Source: Ceratorhiza oryzae-sativae
Lineage: Eukaryota; Basidiomycota; Agaricomycetes; Cantharellales; Ceratobasidiaceae
Reading direction: 5' to 3'
DNA: 64,000 nucleotides
Assembly (NCBI GenBank): GCA_030998015.1
Contig: JARWMV010000235.1
Location: 1,612,001-1,676,000 of the forward strand
The notes under the pieces were generated by a model. That model was given only the letters and a program-made list of their open reading frames with translations. It was not told where the DNA came from and ran no database searches. Within the stretch, counting starts at the first letter, position 1. Every line of letters begins with the position of its first letter. The position numbers were made by a program, and so were the translations under genes. Of this stretch, positions 45,680-57,461 are shown one piece after another.

Positions 45680-45970
45680 CACGTGCTTGGCTTTTTTGCA
45701 TCTACGTATTTTAAGACCTACACGAACACATTTTGAGAGTCCAGTGAACCGATCGTAGAGTGTTGATAAGAGAAAAAGAAGTGCATTAATGAACGAGAGT
45801 ACGCATACACGAACGAAAACTTTGGGTACAATAGACACAGGGGAACGGTATAGCCAATCGCCTAAGCGCCATTAGAACCGAAATCCAACAACACAATGGT
45901 CGAGCCTGTCCACGTGCCCATGGTGTTCGTGTAGGTCGTTAAATATATATACAAAAAACCTGTTCACGTG
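45680..45970. mobile_element. MITE-like element with about 45-base terminal inverted repeats
   Basis: The left end reads CACGTGCTTGGCTTTTTTG and, further in, GACCTACACGAACACA. The reverse complement of the right end reads CACGTGAACAGGTTTTTTG and, further in, GACCTACACGAACACC. The interior is about 200 bases with no convincing frame. The family has a fragment at 7048-7085. No target duplication could be fixed, so I give no superfamily. Confidence 0.6.
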
Positions 45971-46325
45971 CTTGGCCTTAATCGAATTCTTAACCTGACG
46001 GTCATGAAACCTTGCCGAACACGCCTGGGCTTAAGCGTATTCCGGGAGCGCTGTCTCTACTGGTGAGCCCGGAAACAATGTACTAGCCGATGCCAAGACT
46101 AAGGCTCTTCCCCAACTATCGCGAAGGATACAGGGATGGATGATCATGAACCGTGGCGCGCGCTCGTATCCTCCCTGGCGCGTCCACCATGCTTGCCAAG
46201 CATAGTGCTTTAATCCTTCATGACCGATGGTTCGAGTATATATGAGTTTCCAACTGAGCCCCAAGTCGAAAACTACTCACCGACCAATCTACTCGACCTC
46301 CTTTCAGTTCTCTGCTGTCAACACC

Positions 46326-47270
46326 ATGCCTTCTGTCTCGAGCATGACTACGTTCACAGTCGCTCTGCTAGCAGCTGCTCCCGCTACACTGGCCGGCAAG
46401 CGTGGACTTGCCTGGCCCTGGTACAACGAAGGCTCCAAACTTGACGAGACCAAGCTCGCCAACGGCAACGGTAATGTCAACTGGATGTACAACTGGGAGA
46501 CCTGGCGTCCAGCCAAAACTACGTGAGCGCCCTTTGTTTTTGCTACGCCCCAAATCAACTGACTAAATGCGCTGACGGACAGCAACGTCAACTGGATCGG
46601 CACCCAGGCTACCATGGACTCGTCATCATCGCCAATCAGCCAGCTCAAGACTCGCGCCGCTCAGCAAGGTTGGAACACCGTGTTCTCGCTCAACGAGCCC
46701 GACCTGAACGGCATCAGCCCTTCAACGGCAGCAAACTGGTACATCCAGTACATCAACCCGCTGGCGATCAAGAAGGCGATCCCGTCGGTGTCATCGAGCC
46801 AGAACAGTGGTCAGGGGCTGGACTGGGCGGCGCAGTTCATTAGCGCGTGCGCAGGTCGATGCTACTTCGACTGTGTGAACATCCACTGGTGCGGTAGCAC
46901 GTTTGCACAGTTCCAGTCGCACGTGCAGAACGCACACAACCGATTCCCGAACTACAAGGTGGGCATATATCTGTGATCAGGCGCATAAGCTGGGAACTGA
47001 CGTGTCGGGACCGTAACTGGTGGTATCAGAGTTCGCGCTGAACCCTCCGGCGACGCGGGTCCAACAGTTTGGGTTTTTGAAGCAAGCGATGTCGTTTCTG
47101 GACGGGGCGCTGTATGTGGAGATGGTGAGAGGGGTGATTAGGATATGTGCGAGTGGGACAGCTGACAAACTGATGGGAGTACGGTGTTCGGAGCGAGCTC
47201 TCCCAGCAAGATCCAGGCGAACACGTGGGTATGGGGTCTTCGCTGTACAATGACGACGTCAGCCTCTCTG
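46326..47270 (+). pseudogene. decayed GH128-type glucanase, inverted duplicate of 36843-37829
   Basis: The first two exons are nearly identical to the minus-strand copy (MPSVSSMTTFTVALLAAAPA; GKRGLAWPWYNEG; FSLNEPDLNG), and the catalytic Glu in VVSEFALN is preserved in the DNA. Defects: the acceptor before LVVSEFAL, CCGCAG in copy 1, is CCGTAA here (47011-47016), so the AG is lost. The last exon has small deletions (TATGCGG to TACGG; loss inside the Gly-rich stretch), which shift the frame of the C-terminus. DYVNIHWYG has become DCVNIHWCG. Selection on this copy seems relaxed. A cryptic acceptor could still give a short product. Confidence 0.8.
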
Positions 47271-48247
47271 CCAATGACATCGCTTCCGACGGGTATATGC
47301 TCGCTTTAGATGCAAATTGGTGGCGTAGGATTGCCGATTATGTCGTATATGCTAGAATTGAGGTGTTCGAACCATATTTCGGACATGGCTCTAGTCATCA
47401 AAGCTTAAAATTCACTCCGTTTCCACGCGCTCATCGAGCCAGTCCTCAAGCCTTCGGGCGATTCTCGAACTGCGGATTGTGTGCAACTACACCCAGACAT
47501 CTATTACTCAGCATCGGTATGCAAGGTCATGGACACTCGCATCAATCTCAAGTTCTGGAGTCTACGATGAGCTCCAGCAATAGCCAATGAGGCAGGGATA
47601 ACGTAGCTTCAGCCTGGTTTGTAATTATATTGCAAACTTTAAGCAATTGTGCCGTTATCCAAACATCCCAGGATCACAGGTGGCCAAATAATTCCGATAG
47701 CTATATCACCATCAGCCCATGTGATGTGAAATTTCCACACTGCGCTAAGAAAAAGAAGAGTGATGACCATGAGCTTGGATTTTGCACACCGCAGCGAGTT
47801 TCCAAGTGATTGTCTATGTGCATATATGACCATATTACTGGCTCTTGCCTTCCGTCAAGTTTTGCTGAAGTCTGGAAATTCCTGTCTACGTAAGAGACCG
47901 CCTATCAAGTTTGAATGCTCATAAATTACTAGAAGGCTCTGTTTAATTTACCCATTATGAGCGCAATCCATTCCAACTGAATTTCCGGAAAAAACGGGAC
48001 TCAAGTATAGGAGTGCTAGCAACGAATTAGTCTTTCAATGCTCAAACACACACACCCAAGAGGCAATAGATCAAAGGGATTTTATGGTACCAGAATTTGG
48101 GAGACCTTGTATTCCTACTTGAATTGCACTCGTGATCAGATTGCGGCTAATGTTGGTTGCCGGAGCCTGTTGACGATGACGTTATACCCAAGACAGAAGG
48201 ATAAGCGCCGGGCGCCTGATGATCCTTGCCACACGTCTTGAATCGTG
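47271..48247. other. no supported gene
   Basis: Almost 1 kb of AT-richer sequence upstream of the ABC transporter. Only short frames. The proximal part should contain the transporter promoter, but no motif stands out. Confidence 0.4.
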
Positions 48248-51235
48248 ATGATTCCAACGACAATCCGGGCTCAGGCCATGGCCACTCGGTTTCTGCCTGG
48301 TACGAGGCTGAGATCGCCTGGTTGGCAAATAAGTCTTGGGCTCGCTGCTGCTTCTCCGGCCTCCAAATATCATCCAGGGAATATTCGAACGACAACTCGC
48401 AACGGTTTGCTACAGCTGGAGACTCGGGCATGGTCACTTTCGAGCCCCCCAACACTGGCGGGGAATCGTTTTGCGTCGAGGATCTCCACAAAGCTGGCTC
48501 CCAACTCTCTGGCGAAACTCCTGCCCGCATCACTGCAAGCCGAAGCCGAGAGCCCGACAGCTAATTTGCGCCAGTTATTGTCGCTTGCCAAACCCGAAAA
48601 ACGATGTTTATTAACTGCATTTGGATTGGTGGGTTCGATAGAATCCATTTACGTGATATAGAAGATCATTTTGGCCTTCAGTTGCTGATTTCGTCGTCTG
48701 TGACCATGTCCGTGCCGCTCACCTTCGGTAAACTTATTGATTTCTTTTCCCACGGAACTCGTCCGGTGCGTCTAGATGTTTGGCTCTCCACGAAATGATC
48801 TTAACAATCAGTAGGACATAATTCCCGACTCAATGACTCCGCTTACTGCAGCTGGAACCATTCTAGCTGTTTTTACGATTGGTGCAGCCGCAAATGCGGG
48901 TCGTGTAATTCTTATGCGCTCCGCTGCCGCCCGTATCATTGCACGGCTCAGGAAATCGACTTACAACTCTGCACTCCGGCAGGATGTCGAGTATTTGGAG
49001 AGGACGGCTGGGCCTGGAGATGTCGTGTCGAGACTCAATGCCGATGCTTATATAGTGGGTGATTCGTGAGTTGCCTTATTTTCCTGGAACGATTTGAGAT
49101 GAATCAGGGTCATTAGGTTGACTGGAAACCTGAGTGATGGAGTCCGGTGAGGAGACCTTGCGAGCCAATAACGTATATTTAACTTTGCATAGTGCTGTTG
49201 TTACGGCGGCCATAGGATGTAAGCGCCTTCTCCTCAGCATGTTCATGCACTTATTGTTCGGCAGTGAGCCTGATGTTTTATATTTCGCCCATGCTCACGG
49301 CTCTCATGTTGGCTATTGTTCCCCCGGTATCCTTGGGAGCGGTTCGTAGCTCTCGTTATATGTGTGTATCCAATTATAATTTGCGCTAGTTTGCATACGG
49401 AAAATACCTGAAGAGACTTAGTAACCGGACACAAGAGGGGCTGGGAGAAATGTCCAAGGTATGTCTAATCGCTACTCCCCATATCCGAGCATTCCTGGAG
49501 GTCCCTAGGTCGCGAACGAAGCGCTGTCGGCCGTGCGCACGGTGCAAGCGTTTACGGCCGCCGAGCGCGAGCAAAACCGATTCGCCGCCAAAGTCGATCT
49601 TGTTCAATCGCTCGCAATCAAGGAGGCTCGCGCATCTGCCGCTTTTTTTGGCACGACGGGTTGGGCAGGAAATGTCATTGTCTTGGGCCTACTCGGCTAT
49701 GGTGTGTATACAACCCGGGATTGAACCCAGGTTTAACGTATTCCCAGGCGGTAGTCTTGTTTCTAAAGGGCATATTTCTGTCGGTGACCTAACAAGTTTG
49801 CTCATGTATACCGCATATGTTGGTGGCTCTTTGAGTATGCTTTCGTAAGTGGCATACTTTCGAGTGGCTCGCATTCTGACGCAGCTGCTCTCCCAACAAG
49901 CTCCTTTTTCGTGAGTGAATGTAAGATAACCTTTGGGGTTTCGCTAAACTTGAACCTGCCCTAGTCCTCGTTGATGAAAGGATTAGGCGCGTCTCAACGC
50001 GTTTTCGATCTTCTGCATCGACGCCCAGCAACCGCTAATCCCAAATCGAAGCAGTTCGACGTCCAAAAAGATTATGGGAATATCGAATTCAATAATGTAC
50101 ATTTTGCGTACCCCAGTCGCCCTGGTGCGGAAATCTTGAGAGGGTTTTCGATGGTGGTCAAGGGAAAGGGGGATAGTGTAGCAATTGTGTGAGTAATAGT
50201 CCCATCAGTGAAGGGTATGCACTAGAAAAGTCTTGTAAAGCGGAAAGAGCGGAAGCGGAAAGAGCAGTATTCAAAGTCTGCTTTTCCGGTTTTACGACCC
50301 CGATGCTGGAAAAATCACTGTGAATGGCCAGGGTACATCGGGCATTTTATTAAAGCGGTACTTTCAACTCATGCACGCTTAGACATTCAGGGATTTACTC
50401 ACGAGAGCTGGCGCTCAGCGATTGGTATTGTACCTCAGGTATGCGAATAAAGTATCCTTGCTGTATCCCGACTGACAAGAACCGAGGACCCTGTCCTGTT
50501 CACAGGCACTATCGCTGAAAATATTGCGTACGGTCGTCCAGCTGCCACTCCGGCTGAAATCGAAGACGCCTCAAGGCTTGCGAACTGTGACTTCATCTGG
50601 GGGATGCCAGACAAATTTCAGACTTTGAGTGAGCGCCGAAGCTTGGGTTCAGTGCAATAACTTACTGGTTTCTAGTTGGCCGCGAAAGCTTGAGTGGAGG
50701 GCAACGGCAACGTAAGTGTGTCTTCATCCGATGCATTAAAATACTGAGATATCAAGTATCACAGGGATCGCTATCGCTCGTGCACTATTGAAAAAGCCTG
50801 TGCTCCTATGTTTGGATGAGGCAAGTTGTTAGTATGCCCGGAAACCAATGATATATTATTCACAGTCCTAGGCCACTTCTGCATTGGATGCTCTAAGCGA
50901 GCTCCGAGTCAATGAGGCGATTGAGCGCATTTTGGAGTCTCATGAAACATCGACACTGATTGTTGCCCATCGGCAAGTATCTCTGAATTCAGGCCTGGTT
51001 AACGGATCGGGCTTAGCCAGTTCGGCCTTAGGTTATCGACAATTTCTCGTGCTGGTCGGATTGTGGTTTTGGAAGGTATTGTGATTCTTGTTGCTGTAGA
51101 AAAGTGAAACTGATCTCCCAACAGACGGCAGAGTCACGGAGGAAGGAACGTATCAGAGTTTGGTGAGTATTAAGGCTCCTCAAAACTTTGGTGCAGGAAC
51201 TCATATCAAGATTAGCTTCGCAACCCAGAATCTAG
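48248..51235 (+). CDS. ABC half-transporter, mitochondrial MDL/ABCB10 type
   Basis: ATP-driven exporter, probably of the mitochondrial inner membrane. The N-terminus (MIPTTIRAQAMATRFLPGTR) is rich in Arg, Ser and Ala with almost no acids for about 90 residues, a typical matrix-targeting sequence; Met at 48278 is an alternative start. The membrane domain follows (SVTMSVPLTFGKLIDFF; TILAVFTIGAAANAG; MLYFAPMLTALMLAIVPP) with the coupling stretch VRTVQAFTAAEREQ. The nucleotide-binding domain has GKSGSGKSS (Walker A), GIVPQEDPVLF (Q loop), SLSGGQRQRIAIARAL (signature), LLCLDEATSALD (Walker B) and LIVAHR (H loop). The last exons encode DGRVTEEGTYQSL and a short end with TAG at 51233-51235. Many short introns. 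Looks intact. The next transposon begins 380 bases downstream. Confidence 0.87.
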
Positions 51236-51611
51236 ATTCAGGCACCTGATGTCATCACAACTTGACGCAATATGATTCCTGTCCATAAAGAGCTGTGATG
51301 TGGCTCACTGCTAGACTACCAGTTTGATAGGAAATATATGACCTTTCAACTGCTTGATCTTATGGTTCTGAAAGATCACTTAATATGCCTCAGTTGACAC
51401 AATCATGCAAACAATTGTAAAATAGGGAAATTTTAAACAAAAGAGAGTATAGATGTCAGACTCATCTGGGCACTTACATTTATTGGACCCTGATTGTATT
51501 GATGTGAATAGGTTTGTTATGCCACTTAGGTGTCACTAAGTGGGTCTCAAAGCAGAAATGATGTGTGTGTCACTCAAGCATGCAGCTTAGTGACTTGTGG
51601 CTAGATGCAAG
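51236..51611. other. ABC transporter 3' flank
   Basis: 375 AT-rich, CpG-poor bases between the ABC stop codon and the GGTTT target site of the family B LTR. No gene or known repeat is recognised. Confidence 0.4.
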
Positions 51612-51754
51612 GGTTTTGTCACAACCTCTGAAAGCAGTTGTCAGACTTTGCTTTACAAGTGGCTAATGCCTCTGATGGGTCTGGACTATGTCCTGACTAC
51701 TGCTGATGCATGGCTTGTCTTGGCTTGATGCCTTGCATGTGTCTACTGTCTTGT

Positions 51755-52270
51755 TGTCAGAGCTATGGCCTGAGAGATAATGTCAAACACCTAAGTGGTG
51801 ATGACCAGCCTATGGGCAGTGATGCTGGAGGCTGTACTGACAACGTCTAAGGTAGGACGTTCAGTGAGGGTGCGATAAGACACAGGGAGGCAGAAGTATG
51901 TGCACTTGTCTTTAAGAGGACTGGGCAGGGACTATGGACTAAGAGTCCCACAGGTAGTAGAGGGGATACGACAGGAGGTTGAGTTCTGGGGCTTAAGGCT
52001 CTCAGACTCTCCCTTATATATTCATATGATGAGCTATATCAAATACACATATGGTGTGAGACAACTATCATACAATGTAAGAATGGTGCCATGTAACAGA
52101 ATATCCCAGAAGGTACAAACAGAGTGTAAACAACAACAAGGTCACATGATTGTAAGTAATTCTATGCATATATCTGATTAAACAGGACTTGTCCAAAAAT
52201 GTGAGAAAGAGAGATGTATAAAATATAGGAAATTCATAATAAAATCTGTGTCATGGTCTAGGCCATGACA
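51755..52270 (-). repeat. gypsy LTR (downstream, 3' LTR in element sense)
   Basis: 516 bases, TGTCAGAGCT to GGCCATGACA on the plus strand. Next to it at 52271 is the polypurine tract, so this is the 3' LTR of the minus-oriented element. Confidence 0.92.
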
Positions 52271-52280
52271 CTTCCCCCCC
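52271..52280 (-). other. polypurine tract of the gypsy element
   Basis: GGGGGGGAAG in element sense, directly against the 3' LTR, where plus-strand DNA synthesis of an LTR retrotransposon is primed. Confidence 0.75.
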
Positions 52281-52281
52281 A

Positions 52282-55200
52282 TCAAGGTCCAAGTGCATTG
52301 GGATGAAGTTGGTGGAATTCTTTTACTTGTTCAGGTGCATTCTTGAGTTTGGCTTTAGGTAACCATAGGTTTTCTTCTGGTCCATAGCCTTTCCACTTGA
52401 CAGAATACTCCAACCTTCTTCCAACCTCTTGAGAGTCCAGGATTTCTTCAACTTCAAATTCTTCTTCACCATCAGGAGTGACCACTGGTGGGATGGGTAC
52501 AGGTTGCCAGTTATAGTTGTCTACTGGTTTTGGGAACAGGAGTGAAGTGTGGAATACTGGATGAATCTTCATGGATTTGGGTAATTCTAGTTTGAAAGTG
52601 TGTTTCCCAATTTGTTCCAGTACTTTGTATGGTCCAAAACACCTGTTATCCAATTTCTTAGAAGGGTGTATGGTTTTGATATTTGAGCCATCTAGGAAAA
52701 CCTTTGATCCAACTTTGATCTTTGGTGCTTCACAATGCTTCTGATTATAATATTTGGAGTATGTTTGGTTGGCAATTGTTAGAGCAGCCTTGGCCTCTTC
52801 CTGGATTTCTTTGAGGTGTTCAGCATATTGATCAGCAGCAGGTACCTGGCTTTCTTTGGTATTACCCACAGTGAAATCTGGGTTGTAACCATAGCAGGCA
52901 AAGAACAGTGAATAGCTTGATCCTGAGTGCTTCCCATTATTATATGCAAATTCTGCCATAGGCAATGCTGCTACCCAATCTGTCTGTCTATGATTTATGT
53001 AGTGACAAAGATATATTTCAATGAATTGGTTAAGTCTTTTGCTTTGCCTGTTGACCTGTGGTCTGTACGCTGTAGAGTAATGTGGTTCAATGTTTAGGCA
53101 TTTGTACAGTTGGCAAAGGAATTTGGCATTGAAGTTGGGGCCTTGGTCAGATATGTTTTTTCAGGGTAATCCATGTAGTTTCCAGACAAAGTTTATGAAT
53201 AGATTTGCAATGTCTACTGCAGTGGCTCCCAAGTGTGTGGGGATAAAGTGTACCATTTTTGATAATTGGTCCACCACTGTGAGTATTGCATCATATCCTT
53301 CTGACATTGGTAATCCAGTGATCAAGTTGTAGGTGATTTCCTCCCAGGGTTTATTTGGTAAGTCTATGGGTTGTAGGAGACCAGGAGGGGCTTGATTTGA
53401 ATGCTTGTTCTGGATACACAAGTCGCATGCCTGAATATAATTGACAACAGATTTTTTCATTCTGGACCAATAGTAATCTTGAGATAGGAGGTCTAGTGTC
53501 CTGAAATGCCCTGGATGCCCTGCTGCAGGATTGTCATGCCAGCTTTCTATGACTACTTGTCTGATTTCTGACTTGTTTGGTACATATATGCAGTTGTGGT
53601 AGTACAACAAGTCATCTTCTAGACACCAGCCTTTAACCAGAATGTTTTCCTTGAGGGACTTTAGAATCTTTGATACAGTCTTATCATCTGGTAACACATC
53701 CCTGATTAGATCATTGAGGGAATGGTTGGTGAGAATTGCCAAAATGAAAAGCTTGGGGCTGATAAGCAGCAGGGTTTCACCCCCCTCTTTAGCTGCTTCT
53801 CTCCAAAGTGATTCTTGTCAAGATAGTATATCAGCTTTTCCATTTTGTGCCCCTTTTCTGTACTTGATTCTGTAATTGTAGTTGGCCAGGAAACCCATCC
53901 ACCTTGCTTGTCTCTGGTTTAAGTCCCTTTTTGTCTGGAAAAACTCTAGATTTTTGTGGTCTGAGAGTACCAAGACAGGGATTTCAGATCCTTCAAGCAA
54001 GTGATGCCATTCTTTGAATGCTTGTATCATAGCCAGTAATTCTTTATGATGTATATCATAGTTTCATTTGGCTGGTGATAGAGTTTTGGAATAGAAGGCT
54101 ACCAGATGTAATTTACCATCTTTGCCATACTGGTTAAGAATAGCTCCAGTGGCAAAGTTGGATGCATCACATTCCAGTATAAATTCCTTTGTGACATCTG
54201 GTTGGATTAAGACAGGAGATTTGACTAGTGCTTTTTTCAGAATTTGGAAAGATGCTTCCTCATTCTTACCCCATTGCCAAGGGACATCTTTACACAAGAG
54301 CTGGTACATAGGCCAAGCTTGTCCTGCAAAGTCCTCTATGAAGTGGCAATAGTAGTTGAAAAACCCTAGTGCTTCCTGCACTTCCTTTATGGTATGTGGT
54401 GTTTCCCAATTAACTGCTTCTGTGACCTTTTTAGGGTCTGTTTTGACTCCTTTGCCATTGGCAATTACACCTAGGTATTCCACTTCAGAAGCATTGAAGA
54501 CACATTTTTCCAGGTTGCAATATAGCTGGTGTTTCCTAAGTCAGGATAACACCTCCTGAACATGCTTCATGTGATCCTCAGGGTTTTTAGAAAATATAAG
54601 TATGTCGTCAAGATATACTATGGCTGACACATCTAGTAAATCCCTGAAGATCTTGTTCATGAAGTTCTGGAAGGTGGCTGGAGCATTACAAAGACCAAAA
54701 GGCATGACCAAGTATTTGAATAGACTGTATTTCATTTTAAATGCTGTTTTCCATTCATCTCCTTCTTTAATTCTGACCAGATTATAGCCAGATTTAAGGT
54801 CCAGAGTTGTGAATACATGTGCTCCTCTCAATTTCTCTACCAAGGTGGAAATGAGAGGTATGGGATATGTGTTTTGTACTGTGTTGGAATTAAGCAAATG
54901 ATAATCAACACACATCCTTCTTTTGCCATTCTTTTTAGGAACAAAGATTACTGGAGAGCTGTATCGTGATTTGGAAGGCCTGATCAACCCTTTATCCAAC
55001 TGCTCTTTGAGTATTCTCCTTAATTCCTTGTCATCTGAAGGGCAAAGGGGGTATACTGGTCCTTTTACTGGTGCATTTTGATCCTTGAGGACTATCTCAA
55101 GGTCATATGGATGGTGAGGAGGTAACTCCATCACTTTGTCCTCAGAAAATATGTCTGCATAGTCTCGGAGTTCCTCTGGGATGCCTTCAAGTGGTTTTGA

Positions 55201-55812
55201 TACCACAACACCTCCAGGGTCCCTAGGGATGACTTCAAGAGGTTGGTAAGCCTCAACACCTCCTAGGTTTTTGTCAAATGGGTCAAAGGCACCACCAACA
55301 TTGCCAAGAACTACATTAGAAGCAGGAATGCAGTTTTTTATACAAAAGTTTGAGTCAAAGATAACATGTTTGTTTGGCCAGTCAATATTTGGATTATGTA
55401 ATTTGAGCCATGACATTCCTAGTACTGAAGTGTGTCTACCTATGTCTGCTACGTTGCAAACCAATTGTTCTTTATGACTACCTATTTCTAGAATAAAAAC
55501 ACATTCTGTATCAACAATACCAGAAGAGATTTCATGACCATCAATAACTTTCAATCTTTTTGGATTTTTCTTTTTATAAGTGGGTATTCAATATTGTTTG
55601 ACTAGGTGCAGGTGTATAAAGCATGAGGATGCACCTGAGTCAATCATTGCCCAACTGTGCATGGTTTGCATACAGTTGATGCTTTTATTTTCTGGAGTGG
55701 ACAGGACTTGAGATGCAACAAAATATATATTCAAAGGGGACACGTTGTCTGCAGCATATATCTCAAAGTCTGTACAGGTTTTGCTTGATACATTTGCTCC
55801 ATCAATGTTCAA
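52282..55812 (-). pseudogene. gypsy pol (PR-RT-RNaseH-IN-chromodomain), broken
   Basis: Protease: AMIDSGASSCFIH with the DSG triad. Reverse transcriptase: TLDLKSGYN and VYLDDILIFSK with the YLDD active site. RNase H: ILECDASNFATGAIL. Integrase: zinc-finger region with HPGHFRTL and CDLCIQNKH, then the core. Chromodomain near the end: YSVKWKGYGPEENLWLP, marking the chromovirus branch. The frame is interrupted by five TGA codons (minus strand at 55588-55590, 54541-54543, 54064-54066, 53818-53820 and 53161-53163), each at a place where Arg fits the family. The start of this frame overlaps the end of gag and is offset by one base, as in elements using a -1 shift. The protein is not functional as it stands. 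Confidence 0.9.
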
Positions 55813-57124
55813 GTGTCCTTGTTTTCTGACTCATCACCAGAAAGGGAAGTGGCTTGCCCAGAATAGGGTTTGGAGGGACAAGCGCTGGAATAATGACCAT
55901 GACCACCACAAGTGCTGCATATAACAGGCTTCTTTCCTTTCCCAGCTGAGTCTAAATCCATGGGTCCAGGACCAGAACCTTTAGCCAGGGTAGGAGCCAA
56001 GGGAGCAACAACAATTGGATGCAAATCTTTTTGGATCTGTTTGAATGTGGTTTCTTCAGAAGATCCATCATTCCATTTGATTGTGGGAATTGACTGCCCT
56101 TTGGCATTGCGGTTTATAGCTGAAATTGTTCCTTTGCAAGCCTTACCATCTGGACCAAGTGTGTACACCTTTTCCCCAACAGACATCTTTTCCCTGGCCT
56201 GGCCTTTGGGAGGAGCTGCTGATGGCAAGGTGGAAGCTTTGGTGGAGGTGCTAGCCACATTGGAAGAGGAAGAATTTTTGGAGGATGGGTTTTGGGCCTG
56301 GAACAACTTGATACACTGATCAATTTGGAGTGCCTTGTCTGCAAGGGTTTGCAAAGTGACATTGGCAGCCATGTGGTTGTAATCTTGGGCCACAAGGAAC
56401 TCCTTGATTTTGACTGTGAGACCATTGTAGAAATGATCATGAAGAGATGCATCATTGTAGCCAAGACCCTGTGAATATGTCTGGAAGTCTTTGAAGTATT
56501 CTTGAAACAATTTTTTTGTTTGAGTGATTTGAATTTTGCCCTGAAATTTTCAGTTTTGTTGGTGACATTCCAGCAAGCATTGAATTGGGTCCAGAAATCA
56601 TTGACATTATGAAGCCAAGTTACTGGATTGCTATTGATAATGTTGTCTTCCAAGTAGGGTTCCAGCCATTCATGGGCTTTGCCATCCAGGCAGGAGATGA
56701 TGTAGGCAATCTGCTCATCAGCAGTCGCAGAGGGATAAGAAGTCCACAAATAATGGGCCACTGCAACCTTGAAGGATACCACTTTGTTTTTATCTGAACC
56801 ATTGAATTTGGCAGGTGCTGATAACTTGGGTGCTTGAGTATGCACAATGGAGGTGCTTGTGCCAGGTGCTTTGACTGCAGCCTGGAGTGCAACTACATTT
56901 GTTTTGAGGTTAGATACACCTGTATTGTGGTTCTGGAGAGTGGTGTTGATGGTGGAAAGTTTGGCCAACTGTTGATTGATGAATACTGCAAGATTGTTAT
57001 TTATGGTGATCAGCATGTCCTTGATTGTGTGGGTAAATGCTAATAGGTTGGCTGGGTTGGTGGGTACTTGAATCTGGGTGGCATCGAACTGAATCCAGGC
57101 AGGGGCAGGATTTGGTGCAGACAT
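55809..57124 (-). pseudogene. gypsy gag with zinc knuckle, frameshifted
   Basis: Capsid/nucleocapsid precursor. The preferred start MSAPNPAPAWIQFDATQIQV lies at 57124. The middle has the retrotransposon capsid fold region (YLWTSYPSATADEQIAYIIS; KAHEWLEPYLE). At a run of seven A in element sense (56511-56517) the frame changes, and the rest continues one frame over with LFQEYFKDFQTYSQGLGYND. Near the C-terminus CSTCGGHGHYSSAC is a CCHC zinc knuckle. The frame ends with TGA at 55809-55811, overlapping the pol frame. A one-base slip in the homopolymer explains the break. Confidence 0.88.
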
Positions 57125-57461
57125 AGCTAAAAAAGGAAGTGGGATAGACAAGTATGGTAGGTGCTCTTGATGCTGGGATTTTCACTCTTAAACACTGTGG
57201 CTGCTCTGACACCTAGCGTTGGACAATAACTACTGCTAATCAACAAGCCATTGGCAGGCATGATATAGAGCGTTTTCTTTGCAAGCAGGTGTTTTGCTGT
57301 CTGCGACACGTGTGGTGATGGACAAGAGTCCTAGGGTTGGGCAATAGGTACTGTCTGCCTTGTAGACACCTGTTACTGGATAGTCTCTTTCTGCTTTTGA
57401 TTATTATGCAGTCCAAGCCTTTCTCTGTTTCACAGTAGGCTAGTACAGGGGTATGTCTCAA

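Noticed and set aside
45548..45838. 96-residue minus-strand ORF
   Set aside because: It overlaps the left half of the MITE-like element and has no motif.
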